Positions 8,033 through 16,330 of a stretch of DNA of 64,000 nucleotides are shown here, piece by piece (position 1 is the first letter of the stretch; each line of letters opens with the position of its first letter). Position numbers and translations under genes: made by a program. The notes below the pieces were generated by a model. It ran no database searches and was not told the DNA's origin. It was given only the letters and a program-made list of their open reading frames with translations. Origin of the DNA: JAJDFU01 sp964595955 (GTDB lineage Bacteria; Bacteroidota; Bacteroidia; Chitinophagales; Saprospiraceae); NCBI GenBank assembly GCA_964595955.1, contig CAZQSF010000003.1, positions 22,388 through 86,387 on the forward strand, written 5' to 3'.

Positions 8033-9496
8033 TTAAAAGGAAATGCGTACCATCTTCAGGTCGTTGCGCCGCTCGCTGGGCACGATCAGTTCCTCGCTGC
8101 TGATCTGAATGGCATCGCGAAAGCGGAGCTTCAAGTCCAGGCGTTCGGTACTCATCAGGCCGTTGCGATCGCTTCGTCCGGTACCCGTGAGTACGTATTC
8201 ACTCACCGTGGTCTCTGACCGGATCTCGTCGTTGAAGATCAGGCGCAGGCTGCTCGGGGTTTTCATCAGAAAGAAGGAAGAGTAGACCCCATCGTCGTTT
8301 TGGGAGTATTGCTTCTTGGGCAGCATGGTCTCCCAGTGGGTCTTTCCATTCGGATGAACCGAAATGACGAAAATATCCTCGAAGAAGTGGTCCAGATTTA
8401 CCTGGGAGAACCCATCGTACATGTACGGACTCGTGGTGCCGGTCCAACGCTCGAAGACGCGATTGCGCTCCCCGATCAACAGCAGACCGCCGTCGCGACG
8501 GAGCACCACGTCCTGGATCGAAGCTTCCACGATTCCCTTTTTCTTCCGCACTTTCTTTCCATGGTAGGTATGAATAAAATCCTCCGTAAACTCCTGGAAA
8601 TAGGCAACGGGCTTTTCTCCCGACTGGGGCTTAACCCGCACGTAATAATATCCGTTGGCGCGTTCGTATTGCCTGTCCGACCAAAGGCCGGCCCCGATGA
8701 GCTGTTTGTTGAGGTTGTCGAAGGTAAAGCGAACGTCGTAGGTGATGTATTCGCCCAGTTCGATGCGGCTCTTGATAATGGGGCCTTCGGATGAGCTCAC
8801 CTGAATGAAGTCCAGATAGTGCCCTTTGTTGCTGCGAAAGTTATTCCGCTCCGTAACCATGTGCATATTGCCTTCGTTGTCGGGTACGGCCTGGAGGAAC
8901 TCCCGGTCGAAGTTGAAGTCGGCCGAAGCAAAGCGGCGAGCCCAATGCACCTGAAGCGTATCGAGGCGCAGCATGAACGCTTCCAGTTCGTTTTGCCGGG
9001 GAGATAGGTAGAGCAACAGGAAGTTTTTATCCTCACTCAGAGACCAGAAAAAATCCGGCCCGGAAAAAGTATAACCGAAGCGCTCGACCCGAAGGGTGTC
9101 CACCATATTGGCGGCCGGGTTGAACTTGGTGGCGAACAGCACGGTCTCCGAGCGATCCCGGAAGGCATGAGCGATGACGAAATTGCTGTCGCGATTCACC
9201 ACCGCAAGGACCTGGGGCGACCGATCCCCCAGGAATAGTTCCTTTTCCCAGGTCTGGCTCAGCTTCTCGTTGTAACCGTGTACCTGAAAGGAATTGCCCC
9301 GGTCGCGAAAGACCAACATGCGGCCGTTGTACGGCCCTAGAATGTCGTAGGCAATGTCGTTGCGCAAATTGACCGGCTCGGAGATGGTGACTTCCTGTGC
9401 TTGCATCCGGATGAGGCCCGACCCCCAGAAGACAAGCGCGACAGCGAAAGCTCTAAGGGCGAGAACCGAGGAGACCACTTGAAAAAAATAACGCAT
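8033..9496 (-). CDS. Secreted protein of unknown function, probably beta-rich
   Basis: 487 residues. Not assigned to a named family. The N-terminus has a charged start, a hydrophobic run and a possible signal cleavage after MQAQ near residue 34. The remainder is rich in beta-strand-like segments with repeating themes such as NGRMLVFRDRGNSF, DKNFLLLYLSPRQN and DGGLLLIGERNRVF. These could form a propeller-like fold, but no catalytic motif is visible. It ends 39 bases before dapD, so it could be the first gene of a transcript with dapD and pth. I recall no characterised homologue. Confidence 0.75.
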   Translation of the reverse strand: MRYFFQVVSSVLALRAFAVALVFWGSGLIRMQAQEVTISEPVNLRNDIAYDILGPYNGRMLVFRDRGNSFQVHGYNEKLSQTWEKELFLGDRSPQVLAVVNRDSNFVIAHAFRDRSETVLFATKFNPAANMVDTLRVERFGYTFSGPDFFWSLSEDKNFLLLYLSPRQNELEAFMLRLDTLQVHWARRFASADFNFDREFLQAVPDNEGNMHMVTERNNFRSNKGHYLDFIQVSSSEGPIIKSRIELGEYITYDVRFTFDNLNKQLIGAGLWSDRQYERANGYYYVRVKPQSGEKPVAYFQEFTEDFIHTYHGKKVRKKKGIVEASIQDVVLRRDGGLLLIGERNRVFERWTGTTSPYMYDGFSQVNLDHFFEDIFVISVHPNGKTHWETMLPKKQYSQNDDGVYSSFFLMKTPSSLRLIFNDEIRSETTVSEYVLTGTGRSDRNGLMSTERLDLKLRFRDAIQISSEELIVPSERRNDLKMVRISF

Positions 9497-9652
9497 TTAC
9501 TTTCTTTAATTGGAAAACCGTTTGTGAAAAAATAAGCGTTTCCGGGGATAAAGAGTTCGTTAAGGAGACGTGAAAACGGCTTGTCGAGTATTCGTAGATC
9601 CTTCTGTAAAGGAACACTTATCCTCCCATGAACGTTAATACATCAGCGCAGC

Positions 9653-9660
9653 TATATTTG
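9653..9660 (+). promoter_or_regulatory. Bacteroidota -7 box for the alpha/beta hydrolase gene
   Basis: TATATTTG matches TAnnTTTG exactly and ends 13 bases before the ATG at 9674, giving a very short leader. The TTG at 9668 would fall at or near the transcription start, which supports the ATG. Confidence 0.55.
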
Positions 9661-9673
9661 CTGCCTATTGCTT

Positions 9674-10489
9674 ATGTGGAACCCAACACTCTTCAAACGC
9701 GGACTTGCCGGCATGGTAGCCCTGTATGTGCTGCCCATGATCGTATTGTATCTGGGCCAGGAGGAGATTGTGTTCCAACCCGAAACGCTTCCTCAGGATC
9801 ATGCCTATACTTTCGATTTTCCCTTTGAAGAGCACTGGCTCCACCGGCCCGGAGCACCGGCGCTGAACGCCGTATGGGCTTTGCCGGAAAGCCCGGCAAA
9901 GGGGCGTGGCGTGCTGCTGTATTTCCACGGTAATCGCGACCACCTGGGCCGTTGGGGGCACGAACTGGCTCCGTTTGTGGAACGAGGCTATGCCGCTTTG
10001 GCCATAGATTACCGGGGCTACGGGAAAAGCGAAGGACAACCTTCCGAAGCCGGCCTTTATCAGGACGGCCTTCTCGCCTATCAATGGGCGCTGGAGCAGG
10101 GGTATGCCCCCGAAGACATCGTATTGTACGGCCGTTCACTGGGGTCGGGCGTTGCGAGTTTTGTAGCCAGCCGGGTTCCGGCCCGTCTGCTCATGCTGGA
10201 AACTCCGTACAACTCCATCGAGGGAGCTATCGAAAGCCGGATGGCCGGTCTGGCCCTTCCCTTTCCGGTCGCCGCCCAGTTTCCGAATGAAGAGTTTCTG
10301 AAGCAGGTAGATGAGCCGGTGCTGATCTTTCACGGCACCAACGATGCCGTTGTGCCCTATGCCTCGGCCCGCCGCCTTCAGGAATCCCTCAAGCCCGGCG
10401 ATCGCTTTTTCACCCTTGAGGGGGGCACCCACGACGACGTGCATGAGTTCGAGGCCTACCGTCGCGAACTCGACCGGGTACTCCGCTAA
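9674..10489 (+). CDS. Alpha/beta hydrolase, ABHD13/BEM46-like, membrane-anchored
   Basis: 271 residues. A single N-terminal hydrophobic segment (about residues 10-28) anchors a cytoplasmic-or-periplasmic hydrolase domain. The triad is readable: nucleophile serine in YGRSLGSGVAS near residue 156, acid in HGTNDAVVP near residue 222, and histidine in GGTHDDVHE near residue 252. The oxyanion motif YFHGNRDHLGRW is present. The group acts on esters or acyl groups of unknown identity. It is transcribed away from the unknown secreted protein across a 177-base divergent spacer. Confidence 0.87.
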   Translation: MWNPTLFKRGLAGMVALYVLPMIVLYLGQEEIVFQPETLPQDHAYTFDFPFEEHWLHRPGAPALNAVWALPESPAKGRGVLLYFHGNRDHLGRWGHELAPFVERGYAALAIDYRGYGKSEGQPSEAGLYQDGLLAYQWALEQGYAPEDIVLYGRSLGSGVASFVASRVPARLLMLETPYNSIEGAIESRMAGLALPFPVAAQFPNEEFLKQVDEPVLIFHGTNDAVVPYASARRLQESLKPGDRFFTLEGGTHDDVHEFEAYRRELDRVLR

Positions 10490-10509
10490 GCGGGTTCGGG
10501 CATTCCTTT

Positions 10510-10517
10510 TATTTTTG
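10510..10517 (+). promoter_or_regulatory. Bacteroidota -7 box for trmB
   Basis: TATTTTTG matches TAnnTTTG exactly, 20 bases before the ATG at 10538 and 21 bases after the upstream stop codon. trmB therefore probably has its own promoter. Confidence 0.5.
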
Positions 10518-10537
10518 CGGGCCAACTTCCGCTAAGT

Positions 10538-11230
10538 ATGAGTAAGCGCAATAAGCTGCAAAAGTTTGCCGACCTACTCCAATTTCCCAATGTGTACGAG
10601 CACGTCGATCTGGAAAGCGACACCTTGCTGGGCGGGGGCGGCCAACCCCTGCACTTGGCTGGAAAGTGGGGGTCGCGCGTCTTTCAAAACGACCGCCCGC
10701 TGACCCTGGAGCTGGCCTGCGGACGGGGCGAGTACAGCCTCGAACTGGCCCGACGCTACCCGGACCGGAATTTTATCGGGGTGGACATCAAGGGGGCTCG
10801 TCTTTGGAAGGGGGCCCGCACGGCTCTGCAGGAGGCGCTGCCCAACGTGGCCTTCCTTCGCATTCGCATCGAGCGTATCGCCCGGTTTTTCTCGCCTGGC
10901 GAAGTTGACGAGATCTGGATCACTTTCCCCGATCCGTTTCTCAAGAAAAGCAAAGCCAACCGGCGGCTCACATCTCCCCGGTTTCTGGACACCTATCGCC
11001 GCTTTCTCCTGCCGGGCGGCCTGGTTCACCTGAAGACCGACAATGATTTGCTCTACACCTACTCCAAGGAGGTGCTCTCCAACGACCCGGCGGCTGAATT
11101 GCTATATGCGGATGAGAATATCTATGACCGGCCTTTACCGTGGCCCGAGCTCGATATCAAGACCTATTACGAAGATCAGCATCTCGCCAACGGGCTCACC
11201 ATCAAATACCTGCGCTTTGCGCTGGGGTGA
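10538..11230 (+). CDS. trmB: tRNA (guanine-N7-)-methyltransferase
   Basis: 230 residues. Methylates G46 in the variable loop of tRNA using S-adenosylmethionine. The SAM-binding loop LELACGRGEYSLELAR is near residue 50, followed by FIGVDIKGARLWKGA. The signature ITFPDPFLKKSKANRRL and HLKTDNDLLY complete the family pattern. The C-terminus ends IKYLRFAL as in relatives. It converges on murI with a three-base gap. Confidence 0.94.
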   Translation: MSKRNKLQKFADLLQFPNVYEHVDLESDTLLGGGGQPLHLAGKWGSRVFQNDRPLTLELACGRGEYSLELARRYPDRNFIGVDIKGARLWKGARTALQEALPNVAFLRIRIERIARFFSPGEVDEIWITFPDPFLKKSKANRRLTSPRFLDTYRRFLLPGGLVHLKTDNDLLYTYSKEVLSNDPAAELLYADENIYDRPLPWPELDIKTYYEDQHLANGLTIKYLRFALG

Positions 11231-11233
11231 GGT

Positions 11234-12040
11234 TCACCAGATGGGAACCTCTTCCAGGTGGACCCGTTCGGCATAGAAGAGCTTAGTAGCCGCTTCAAAG
11301 GAGGGCGTGTAGTCGGATACGTAAAACCGGTAGGGCTCGCAGCGAGCCTCATTGAGCAATCCGCGCTGTTCCAGCTTTTCGCGGACCACATCCACCACTA
11401 CATCCGTGCTGTCCAGGATGCGGATCGGTCGGTCGTACCACTTGCGAATGTCTTCTTTGATGAGGGGGTAATGGGTACAGGCCAGCAGCAGGGCTTCAAT
11501 ATCGCGCAACACCGGGTCGGACAAATAGGTGTCCAGCACCACCTTGCTGATGCGGTTGTGCACAAACCCCTCCTCGATCATGGGCACTAGTAGGGGGGTG
11601 GCCAGGGCACCAACTTTCATTTCCGGCCGTGCGTGCGCCAGCCGGGCCTGATACACCCCCGAGTGGATGGTAGCTTTTGTGCCGATAACGCCTACCTGGC
11701 CCATATCCTGTCGGGCCGTTGCCTCCACCAGCGGATCTACGACATTGACGAACAGGGCCTGCTCCTTGAAAAACTCCAGGAGTACCTCGTAGCCGGCCGA
11801 AGAAGCCGAGTTGCAAGCCACGACGATCATCTTGCAGCCGCGATCCAGCAAGAATTTTGCGATCTTCAGGCAGTAGAAACGGATAGCATCCGCCGATTTG
11901 TCGCCGTAGGGCAAGTGGGCGGTGTCGCCAAAATAAATGAGTCGCTCTTGAGGGAGGGCCCTGGCAATGGCATGGGCGACCGTCAGGCCGCCTATGCCAG
12001 AGTCGAAGATCCCAATGGGATGGGAGGCTGCCGGGTTCAA
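11234..12040 (-). CDS. murI: Glutamate racemase
   Basis: 268 residues. Makes D-glutamate for peptidoglycan. Conserved parts are IGIFDSGIGGLTV at the N-terminus, the first catalytic cysteine C76 in VVACNSASS, and the second in LLACTHYPLI. Its ATG overlaps the stop codon of the upstream Skp-like gene (ATGA), which indicates translational coupling in a three-gene reverse operon. Confidence 0.95.
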   Translation of the reverse strand: MNPAASHPIGIFDSGIGGLTVAHAIARALPQERLIYFGDTAHLPYGDKSADAIRFYCLKIAKFLLDRGCKMIVVACNSASSAGYEVLLEFFKEQALFVNVVDPLVEATARQDMGQVGVIGTKATIHSGVYQARLAHARPEMKVGALATPLLVPMIEEGFVHNRISKVVLDTYLSDPVLRDIEALLLACTHYPLIKEDIRKWYDRPIRILDSTDVVVDVVREKLEQRGLLNEARCEPYRFYVSDYTPSFEAATKLFYAERVHLEEVPIW

Positions 12041-12555
12041 TTCGTCAGGCCGAGTTTGGTTTTCACTTCTCCGGTAAGGTTCTGTGAATCCTCGGCATAG
12101 AGCAGAATGGTGGAGTCAAAAACGAACTGAAAGCCCCCTTCCTTGGCTACATCCTGAATAGCTGTATTGACTTCTTCCAGGATGGGTTCCAGCAATTCCT
12201 GCCGCTTTTTCTGAACCTGGGAAACCATATCCTGCTCGAAATCGGCGATTTCCTTCTGCCGCTCTTCCAGTTTTTTCGCTTCCTCTTCCTGCTGTTTGGG
12301 AGAGAGCTCTCCCTGCTCGATCTTCTGCTGAATGACCATGTAGTCTTGCTGCAGCTTCTCAACCATGCCTTGGCCTTTCTTCTGCAACTGCTTTTGCAGG
12401 GCATCAAGATTGGCTTCCGCCTGCTTGACCTGCGGCATGGCTGCCAGCACGGCGTCCGAGTTCACGTAGGCGAATTTTTGCGCCTGTGCGCTGAAAGATG
12501 CTCCTAGAATGAGAAGCGCCGAGAACAGGGCGCCCCAGAGAACCCTCTTTTTCAT
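12037..12555 (-). CDS. OmpH/Skp family periplasmic chaperone, second copy
   Basis: 172 residues. A signal peptide (MKKRVLWGALFSALLILGA then SAQAQ) precedes a short beta segment KFAYVNSDAVLAAMPQ, a long charged coiled coil (about residues 45-135) and a C-terminal return strand GGFQFVFDSTILLYAED. Skp-like trimers hold outer-membrane proteins in the periplasm. The start at 12555 was chosen because it begins the signal peptide; the longer open frame adds 17 residues that spoil it. It has the same length as its upstream paralogue, consistent with tandem duplication. Confidence 0.9.
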   Translation of the reverse strand: MKKRVLWGALFSALLILGASFSAQAQKFAYVNSDAVLAAMPQVKQAEANLDALQKQLQKKGQGMVEKLQQDYMVIQQKIEQGELSPKQQEEEAKKLEERQKEIADFEQDMVSQVQKKRQELLEPILEEVNTAIQDVAKEGGFQFVFDSTILLYAEDSQNLTGEVKTKLGLTN

Positions 12556-12638
12556 AATGATGCGTATTTGATCGAATAAAAGATGGGTTAAGTTGTTCTT
12601 GTCCAAATGCGGCGGCGAAATTACGTCTTTTCAACCGC

Positions 12639-13157
12639 TTATTTCACTTTTCGAATGATATCTTCCGTTTTGTCATACTCGGAATTGGAGTAGATCATGC
12701 CGGCACTGCCCGACTTGTCGAAGATAAAATCGAAGCCCCGTTCCTCGGCATATTCTTCGATCGCCGAATAAACGCGGTCCTGAATGGGTTGCACCAACTC
12801 GCGCCGGCGCTTGAAGAGATCGCCTTCCGGACCGAAGCGCTTTTTCTGCAGGTCCCGAACCTGCTGTTCGCGATTCATGATCTCTTCTTCCTTCTGCCGG
12901 CGCGCCTCGTCGCTCATCAACACCTGCTCCACCTGGTATTCGTTGTACAGGCCTTTGATCTTGTCGTATTCCTGATTGATCTCCTGGCGCCAGGCCTGGG
13001 CAATGCGATCGATCTCTTCCTGGGCTTTCTGGTAAGCCGGGATTTCCCCCAGGACCTTCTGGATATCTACAAAGGCGATGCGCTGGGCGTCGGCCGTGAA
13101 GGTCAGGCCGGCGGTGAGTACCAGGAGCAAAAAGGTCTTTTTCAAAAGTGCTTTCAT
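12639..13157 (-). CDS. OmpH/Skp family periplasmic chaperone, first copy
   Basis: 172 residues. Signal peptide KTFLLLVLTAGLTFTADA, then RIAFVDIQKVLGEIPAYQKA, a charged coiled coil and a C-terminal GFDFIFDKSGSAGMIYS strand. The fold is the same as the next gene but the helices differ. In many Bacteroidota a skp pair follows bamA; no bamA is visible here, and the upstream neighbour is the divergent hutH. An exact -7 box lies upstream at 13218-13225. Confidence 0.9.
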   Translation of the reverse strand: MKALLKKTFLLLVLTAGLTFTADAQRIAFVDIQKVLGEIPAYQKAQEEIDRIAQAWRQEINQEYDKIKGLYNEYQVEQVLMSDEARRQKEEEIMNREQQVRDLQKKRFGPEGDLFKRRRELVQPIQDRVYSAIEEYAEERGFDFIFDKSGSAGMIYSNSEYDKTEDIIRKVK

Positions 13158-13217
13158 CGTTGCGTTCAGTTTGGTGAGCATTTAGCCGTATCAGCCCGGA
13201 CTGTCTCCGGATACGGT

Positions 13218-13225
13218 CAAAAGTA
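13218..13225 (-). promoter_or_regulatory. Bacteroidota -7 box for the skp-skp-murI operon
   Basis: On the - strand the bases read TACTTTTG, an exact TAnnTTTG match, 60 bases before the ATG of the first skp gene. Confidence 0.5.
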
Positions 13226-13368
13226 AGGATTCCCTTGCCTAAAGAGAGCCCGGGCTCTTGCTCTGCGTTTGATGCCCTTGCGATTTAACGCAAGTTTAAC
13301 GGGCTGGCGATTGCTTCGGTCGGTTGGCGTTTGAACCCTTATTTTGGCAGGCGAAAGAAACTTGGCCC

Positions 13369-14889
13369 ATGACTGCACCTCATCTTCTGGACCCCGACCG
13401 ACCGCTGCAATTGGAAGACCTGGCACCCGTACTCGACGGATCGGTCGAACTGGCCCTCCCGCCAACGGCTTCCGATCGGGTTCGGCAATGCAGGAAATAC
13501 CTGGATGAAAAGCTGAGTCAATCCGACCATTTGTACTACGGCATCAATACGGGTTTCGGCGCCCTGTGCAACATACGCATTTCGGCAGCCGAGACGGAAG
13601 CCCTTCAGCACAACCTGGTCCGGTCGCATGCCTGTGGCCTGGGGGAGCAGGTTCCTCTTCCGCTGGTTCGTCTCATGCTGGTGCTGAAGATCCGAAGCCT
13701 GGTGCAGGGCTACTCCGGCGTTCGTTTGGCCTTGGTCCGGCGTCTGCTCGACTTTTACAATGCCGATCTGCTCCCCGTGGTGTATGAACTGGGTTCCCTG
13801 GGGGCTTCGGGTGACCTGGCGCCCCTGGCTCATCTCAGCCTGCCTGTACTCGGCCAGGGCGAGGTCTTCCTCAAGGGCGAGCGGATGGAGACCCGGGATG
13901 CCCTTCGCAAACTAGGCATGGCCCCGCTACCCCTTCGCTCCAAGGAGGGCCTGGCCCTCCTCAACGGCACTCAGTTCTCCTCTGCCTATACCGTGTGGAG
14001 CCTACTGAAGGCCCGCTATCTCTGGCAACTGGCCCACGTTTCGGCAGCTCTTTCGCTCGATGCCTTCGATTGCAGTGCGGCTCCTTTTCAGCCGCAGCTC
14101 CAGCGCATTCGCCCGCACTGGGGCCAGGGCATTTCAGCTGCAAGGATCCGGAAGTGGCTGGAGGGCTCCGAACTGCTGCATCGCAGCAAGCCTTATGTAC
14201 AGGACCCCTATGCCTTTCGCTGTATTCCGCAGGTGCACGGGGCTACCGGCGATGCGCTTCGCCATGTAGAAGCCGTTGCGGTCGAGGAGATCAATGCCGT
14301 CACGGACAACCCCAACATTTTTCCGGAGGAGGATCTCATTCTCTCCGGCGGGAATTTTCATGCCCAGGCCCTTGCCCTTCCTCTGGATTACCTCAGCATA
14401 GCCCTGGCCGAACTGGGCAGCATCTCCGAGCGGCGCACCTATCAGCTGCTCTCCGGCACTCGCGACCTGCCCGCTTTCCTCACCCCCCAGGCCGGCCTGC
14501 ATTCCGGCCTGATGATCCCTCAGTACACGGCCGCGGCCATGGTGAGCCAAAACAAACAGCTCTGCCACCCGGCTTCCGTAGATTCCATTGTGACCAGCAA
14601 CGGGCAGGAAGACCATGTGAGCATGGCTGCCAACGGCGCTACCCGCACCCGGCGGGTCGTTCAAAATGTAGAGCGCATTCTCGCCATCGAGTGGATGACG
14701 GCAGCCCAGGCTATGGCATTTCGCCGCCCGGCTCAGACCTCCCCTGCCCTGGAGGCCTTGCTGGGCCGGTTTCGCGAACGGGTCAGCTTCCTGGATCAGG
14801 ATCGCATTCTTCATACCGACATCCAAAGCACCCTGCATTTTTTGCGCGACCAACCCGAGCTTCGCGGCATACCGCTGGCTGCCCAATGA
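13369..14889 (+). CDS. hutH: Histidine ammonia-lyase
   Basis: 506 residues. Removes ammonia from L-histidine to give urocanate. The MIO cofactor triad Ala-Ser-Gly is at residues 146-148 inside GSLGASGDLAPLAHL. The substrate-selecting pair is Ser86-His87 in LVRSHACG, as in true histidine lyases, whereas tyrosine or phenylalanine lyases carry His-Leu or Phe-Leu there. The NGT and VTDNPNIF motifs and the C-terminal helical domain are intact. The ATG at 13369 gives the family length; the open frame upstream adds 15 unsupported residues. No hutU, hutI or hutG neighbours are present. Confidence 0.93.
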   Translation: MTAPHLLDPDRPLQLEDLAPVLDGSVELALPPTASDRVRQCRKYLDEKLSQSDHLYYGINTGFGALCNIRISAAETEALQHNLVRSHACGLGEQVPLPLVRLMLVLKIRSLVQGYSGVRLALVRRLLDFYNADLLPVVYELGSLGASGDLAPLAHLSLPVLGQGEVFLKGERMETRDALRKLGMAPLPLRSKEGLALLNGTQFSSAYTVWSLLKARYLWQLAHVSAALSLDAFDCSAAPFQPQLQRIRPHWGQGISAARIRKWLEGSELLHRSKPYVQDPYAFRCIPQVHGATGDALRHVEAVAVEEINAVTDNPNIFPEEDLILSGGNFHAQALALPLDYLSIALAELGSISERRTYQLLSGTRDLPAFLTPQAGLHSGLMIPQYTAAAMVSQNKQLCHPASVDSIVTSNGQEDHVSMAANGATRTRRVVQNVERILAIEWMTAAQAMAFRRPAQTSPALEALLGRFRERVSFLDQDRILHTDIQSTLHFLRDQPELRGIPLAAQ

Positions 14890-14915
14890 TCGTTTTTACC
14901 CCAAACAGGAGAAAT

Positions 14916-15707
14916 ATGTCCGCCCGTCTTCCCCGGCTATTCATCTTTTTGTTGGTAGTTGCCCTGCCGGCCTGCTCGCCCACTCGGGGCGGGTTCAACT
15001 TCTTTTCGCTGGAACAGGACAAAAAACTGGGGGCTCAGGTGAAAGCCCAAGTCGAACAGCAATACCCCATAATGCCGGAACGGGGCAACGAGGAATTGTA
15101 CCGCTATGTGCGGCAGGTGCGCGACAACATCCTCAACTCGGGCAAGGTGCCCAATCGCAATGCGTTTACCTGGGAGGTCAAGATTATAGACGACCTGGAA
15201 ACCCTGAACGCCTTTGTCACGCCCGGCGGTTACATCTATGTCTTTTCCGGCCTCATCCGCTTTCTGGATTCGGAAGACCAATTGGCCGGCGTGCTGGGGC
15301 ACGAAATCGCTCATGCGGCCTTGCGCCACTCCACCCGCCAGCTTTCCAAAGTGTACAGCACCTCCTTTGTAGCTTCCGTCGGGGCGGGCGCAGTGGGTAT
15401 GGATCCCAATGCAGTAAGCGAGTTGGCAACCGGCTTGCTGTCCCTCTCCTTCAGCCGGGGGCATGAGACCGAAGCCGATAAGTACTCCGTGATCTTTTTG
15501 TGTGAAACGCCTTACCGGGCGGCGGGGGCTGCCGGCTTTTTCCGGAAAATCGAAGGGCAGGCCTCCACGCCGTCTTTTCTGAGTACGCACCCCAATCCCG
15601 GCAACCGGGTAGAAAAGATCGAAGCCCAGGCCGAAGAGCTCGGCTGCCGCGGTCAGGAGCGAAACGAAAAGGACTACCAACGCATCAAGGCCTTGCTGGA
15701 GCCCTAG
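14916..15707 (+). CDS. M48 family zinc metallopeptidase, lipoprotein (BepA/LoiP-like)
   Basis: 263 residues. A lipoprotein signal ends in the lipobox LPAC near residue 22. The HEIAH zinc motif is near residue 130 with the downstream glutamate in HETEADKYSV. No other transmembrane segment is seen, so this is the periplasmic type that degrades or assists assembly of outer-membrane proteins. The start at 14916 has an AGGAG-like sequence before it and places the signal peptide correctly. Another ATG at 14886 overlaps the hutH stop (ATGA) and would add ten residues. Confidence 0.9.
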   Translation: MSARLPRLFIFLLVVALPACSPTRGGFNFFSLEQDKKLGAQVKAQVEQQYPIMPERGNEELYRYVRQVRDNILNSGKVPNRNAFTWEVKIIDDLETLNAFVTPGGYIYVFSGLIRFLDSEDQLAGVLGHEIAHAALRHSTRQLSKVYSTSFVASVGAGAVGMDPNAVSELATGLLSLSFSRGHETEADKYSVIFLCETPYRAAGAAGFFRKIEGQASTPSFLSTHPNPGNRVEKIEAQAEELGCRGQERNEKDYQRIKALLEP

Positions 15708-15734
15708 CCAAGAGGGAAGCAGGCCCGTCGGGCA

Positions 15735-16151
15735 TCAGTCGGTGGCTAACTGGCGAATCAGGTCAAAGGTGGTGATGATGCCTCTGAGTTCATCGTTTTC
15801 AACTACGGGCACGGCATGGAAGCGGTTTTGGAGGAGCAAATTCACAACCTTCCGCAAACTGTCTTTAGGTTTGACGAAGATGAGGTCGCGCGTCATGATC
15901 TCATCTACCCGGAAAGCTCGAAGCCGGGCTTCATTGATGAAGCGGTCTTCTTTGCTCTGGGTGTAGCCGCGGAGAAAATGCAACATATCCGATTTGCTTA
16001 CCAAGCCCACAATAGCTTTGCCCTCTACCACCGGGAGGTGATGAATGTGCTTGCTGTCAAAGAGTTCCTTCGCCCGCTCCAAATTGTCTTCCGGATCCAG
16101 GCAAATGACGTCTTTGATCATATATTGTTCCACAGCGGCATCGAGATTCAT
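15735..16151 (-). CDS. Two-CBS-domain protein
   Basis: 138 residues and nothing but a CBS pair: first repeat about residues 10-62 (DVICLDPEDNLERAKELF with HIHHLPVVEGKAIVGLVSKSD), second about 83-137 (RDLIFVKPKDSLRKVVNLL with FHAVPVVENDELRGIITTFD). CBS pairs bind adenosyl ligands such as AMP or ATP and regulate partner proteins. No partner is evident; the neighbours are an M48 peptidase and PhoD. Confidence 0.9.
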   Translation of the reverse strand: MNLDAAVEQYMIKDVICLDPEDNLERAKELFDSKHIHHLPVVEGKAIVGLVSKSDMLHFLRGYTQSKEDRFINEARLRAFRVDEIMTRDLIFVKPKDSLRKVVNLLLQNRFHAVPVVENDELRGIITTFDLIRQLATD

Positions 16152-16187
16152 AGGTGGTGCGTTTTGCGGAAAAATAACGAAAAGTAC

Positions 16188-16244
16188 GGTCGGCTACAAC
16201 GGCTGCTCAGAAACCTTCCAAACGGGTTCAGTGAATAGCCGACC
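16188..16244. repeat. Perfect 9-bp inverted repeat in the CBS/PhoD divergent spacer
   Basis: GGTCGGCTA at 16188-16196 and TAGCCGACC at 16236-16244, separated by 39 bases. It lies between two divergent start codons, so it could be a regulator-binding site or an RNA hairpin in the leader of either gene. Confidence 0.4.
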
Positions 16245-16330
16245 ACATTTAATAGTAAGGTAAAACAAAAATCACGGCTCCTTAACATCCATAGGGTTGA
16301 TTTGGGGTTTCACCTTAAAAACCAGAATTT

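Noticed and set aside
13995..14915. In-frame N-terminal extension of the M48 peptidase
   Set aside because: This part lies inside hutH in another frame and is proline-, histidine- and arginine-rich. The lipoprotein signal begins at 14916.
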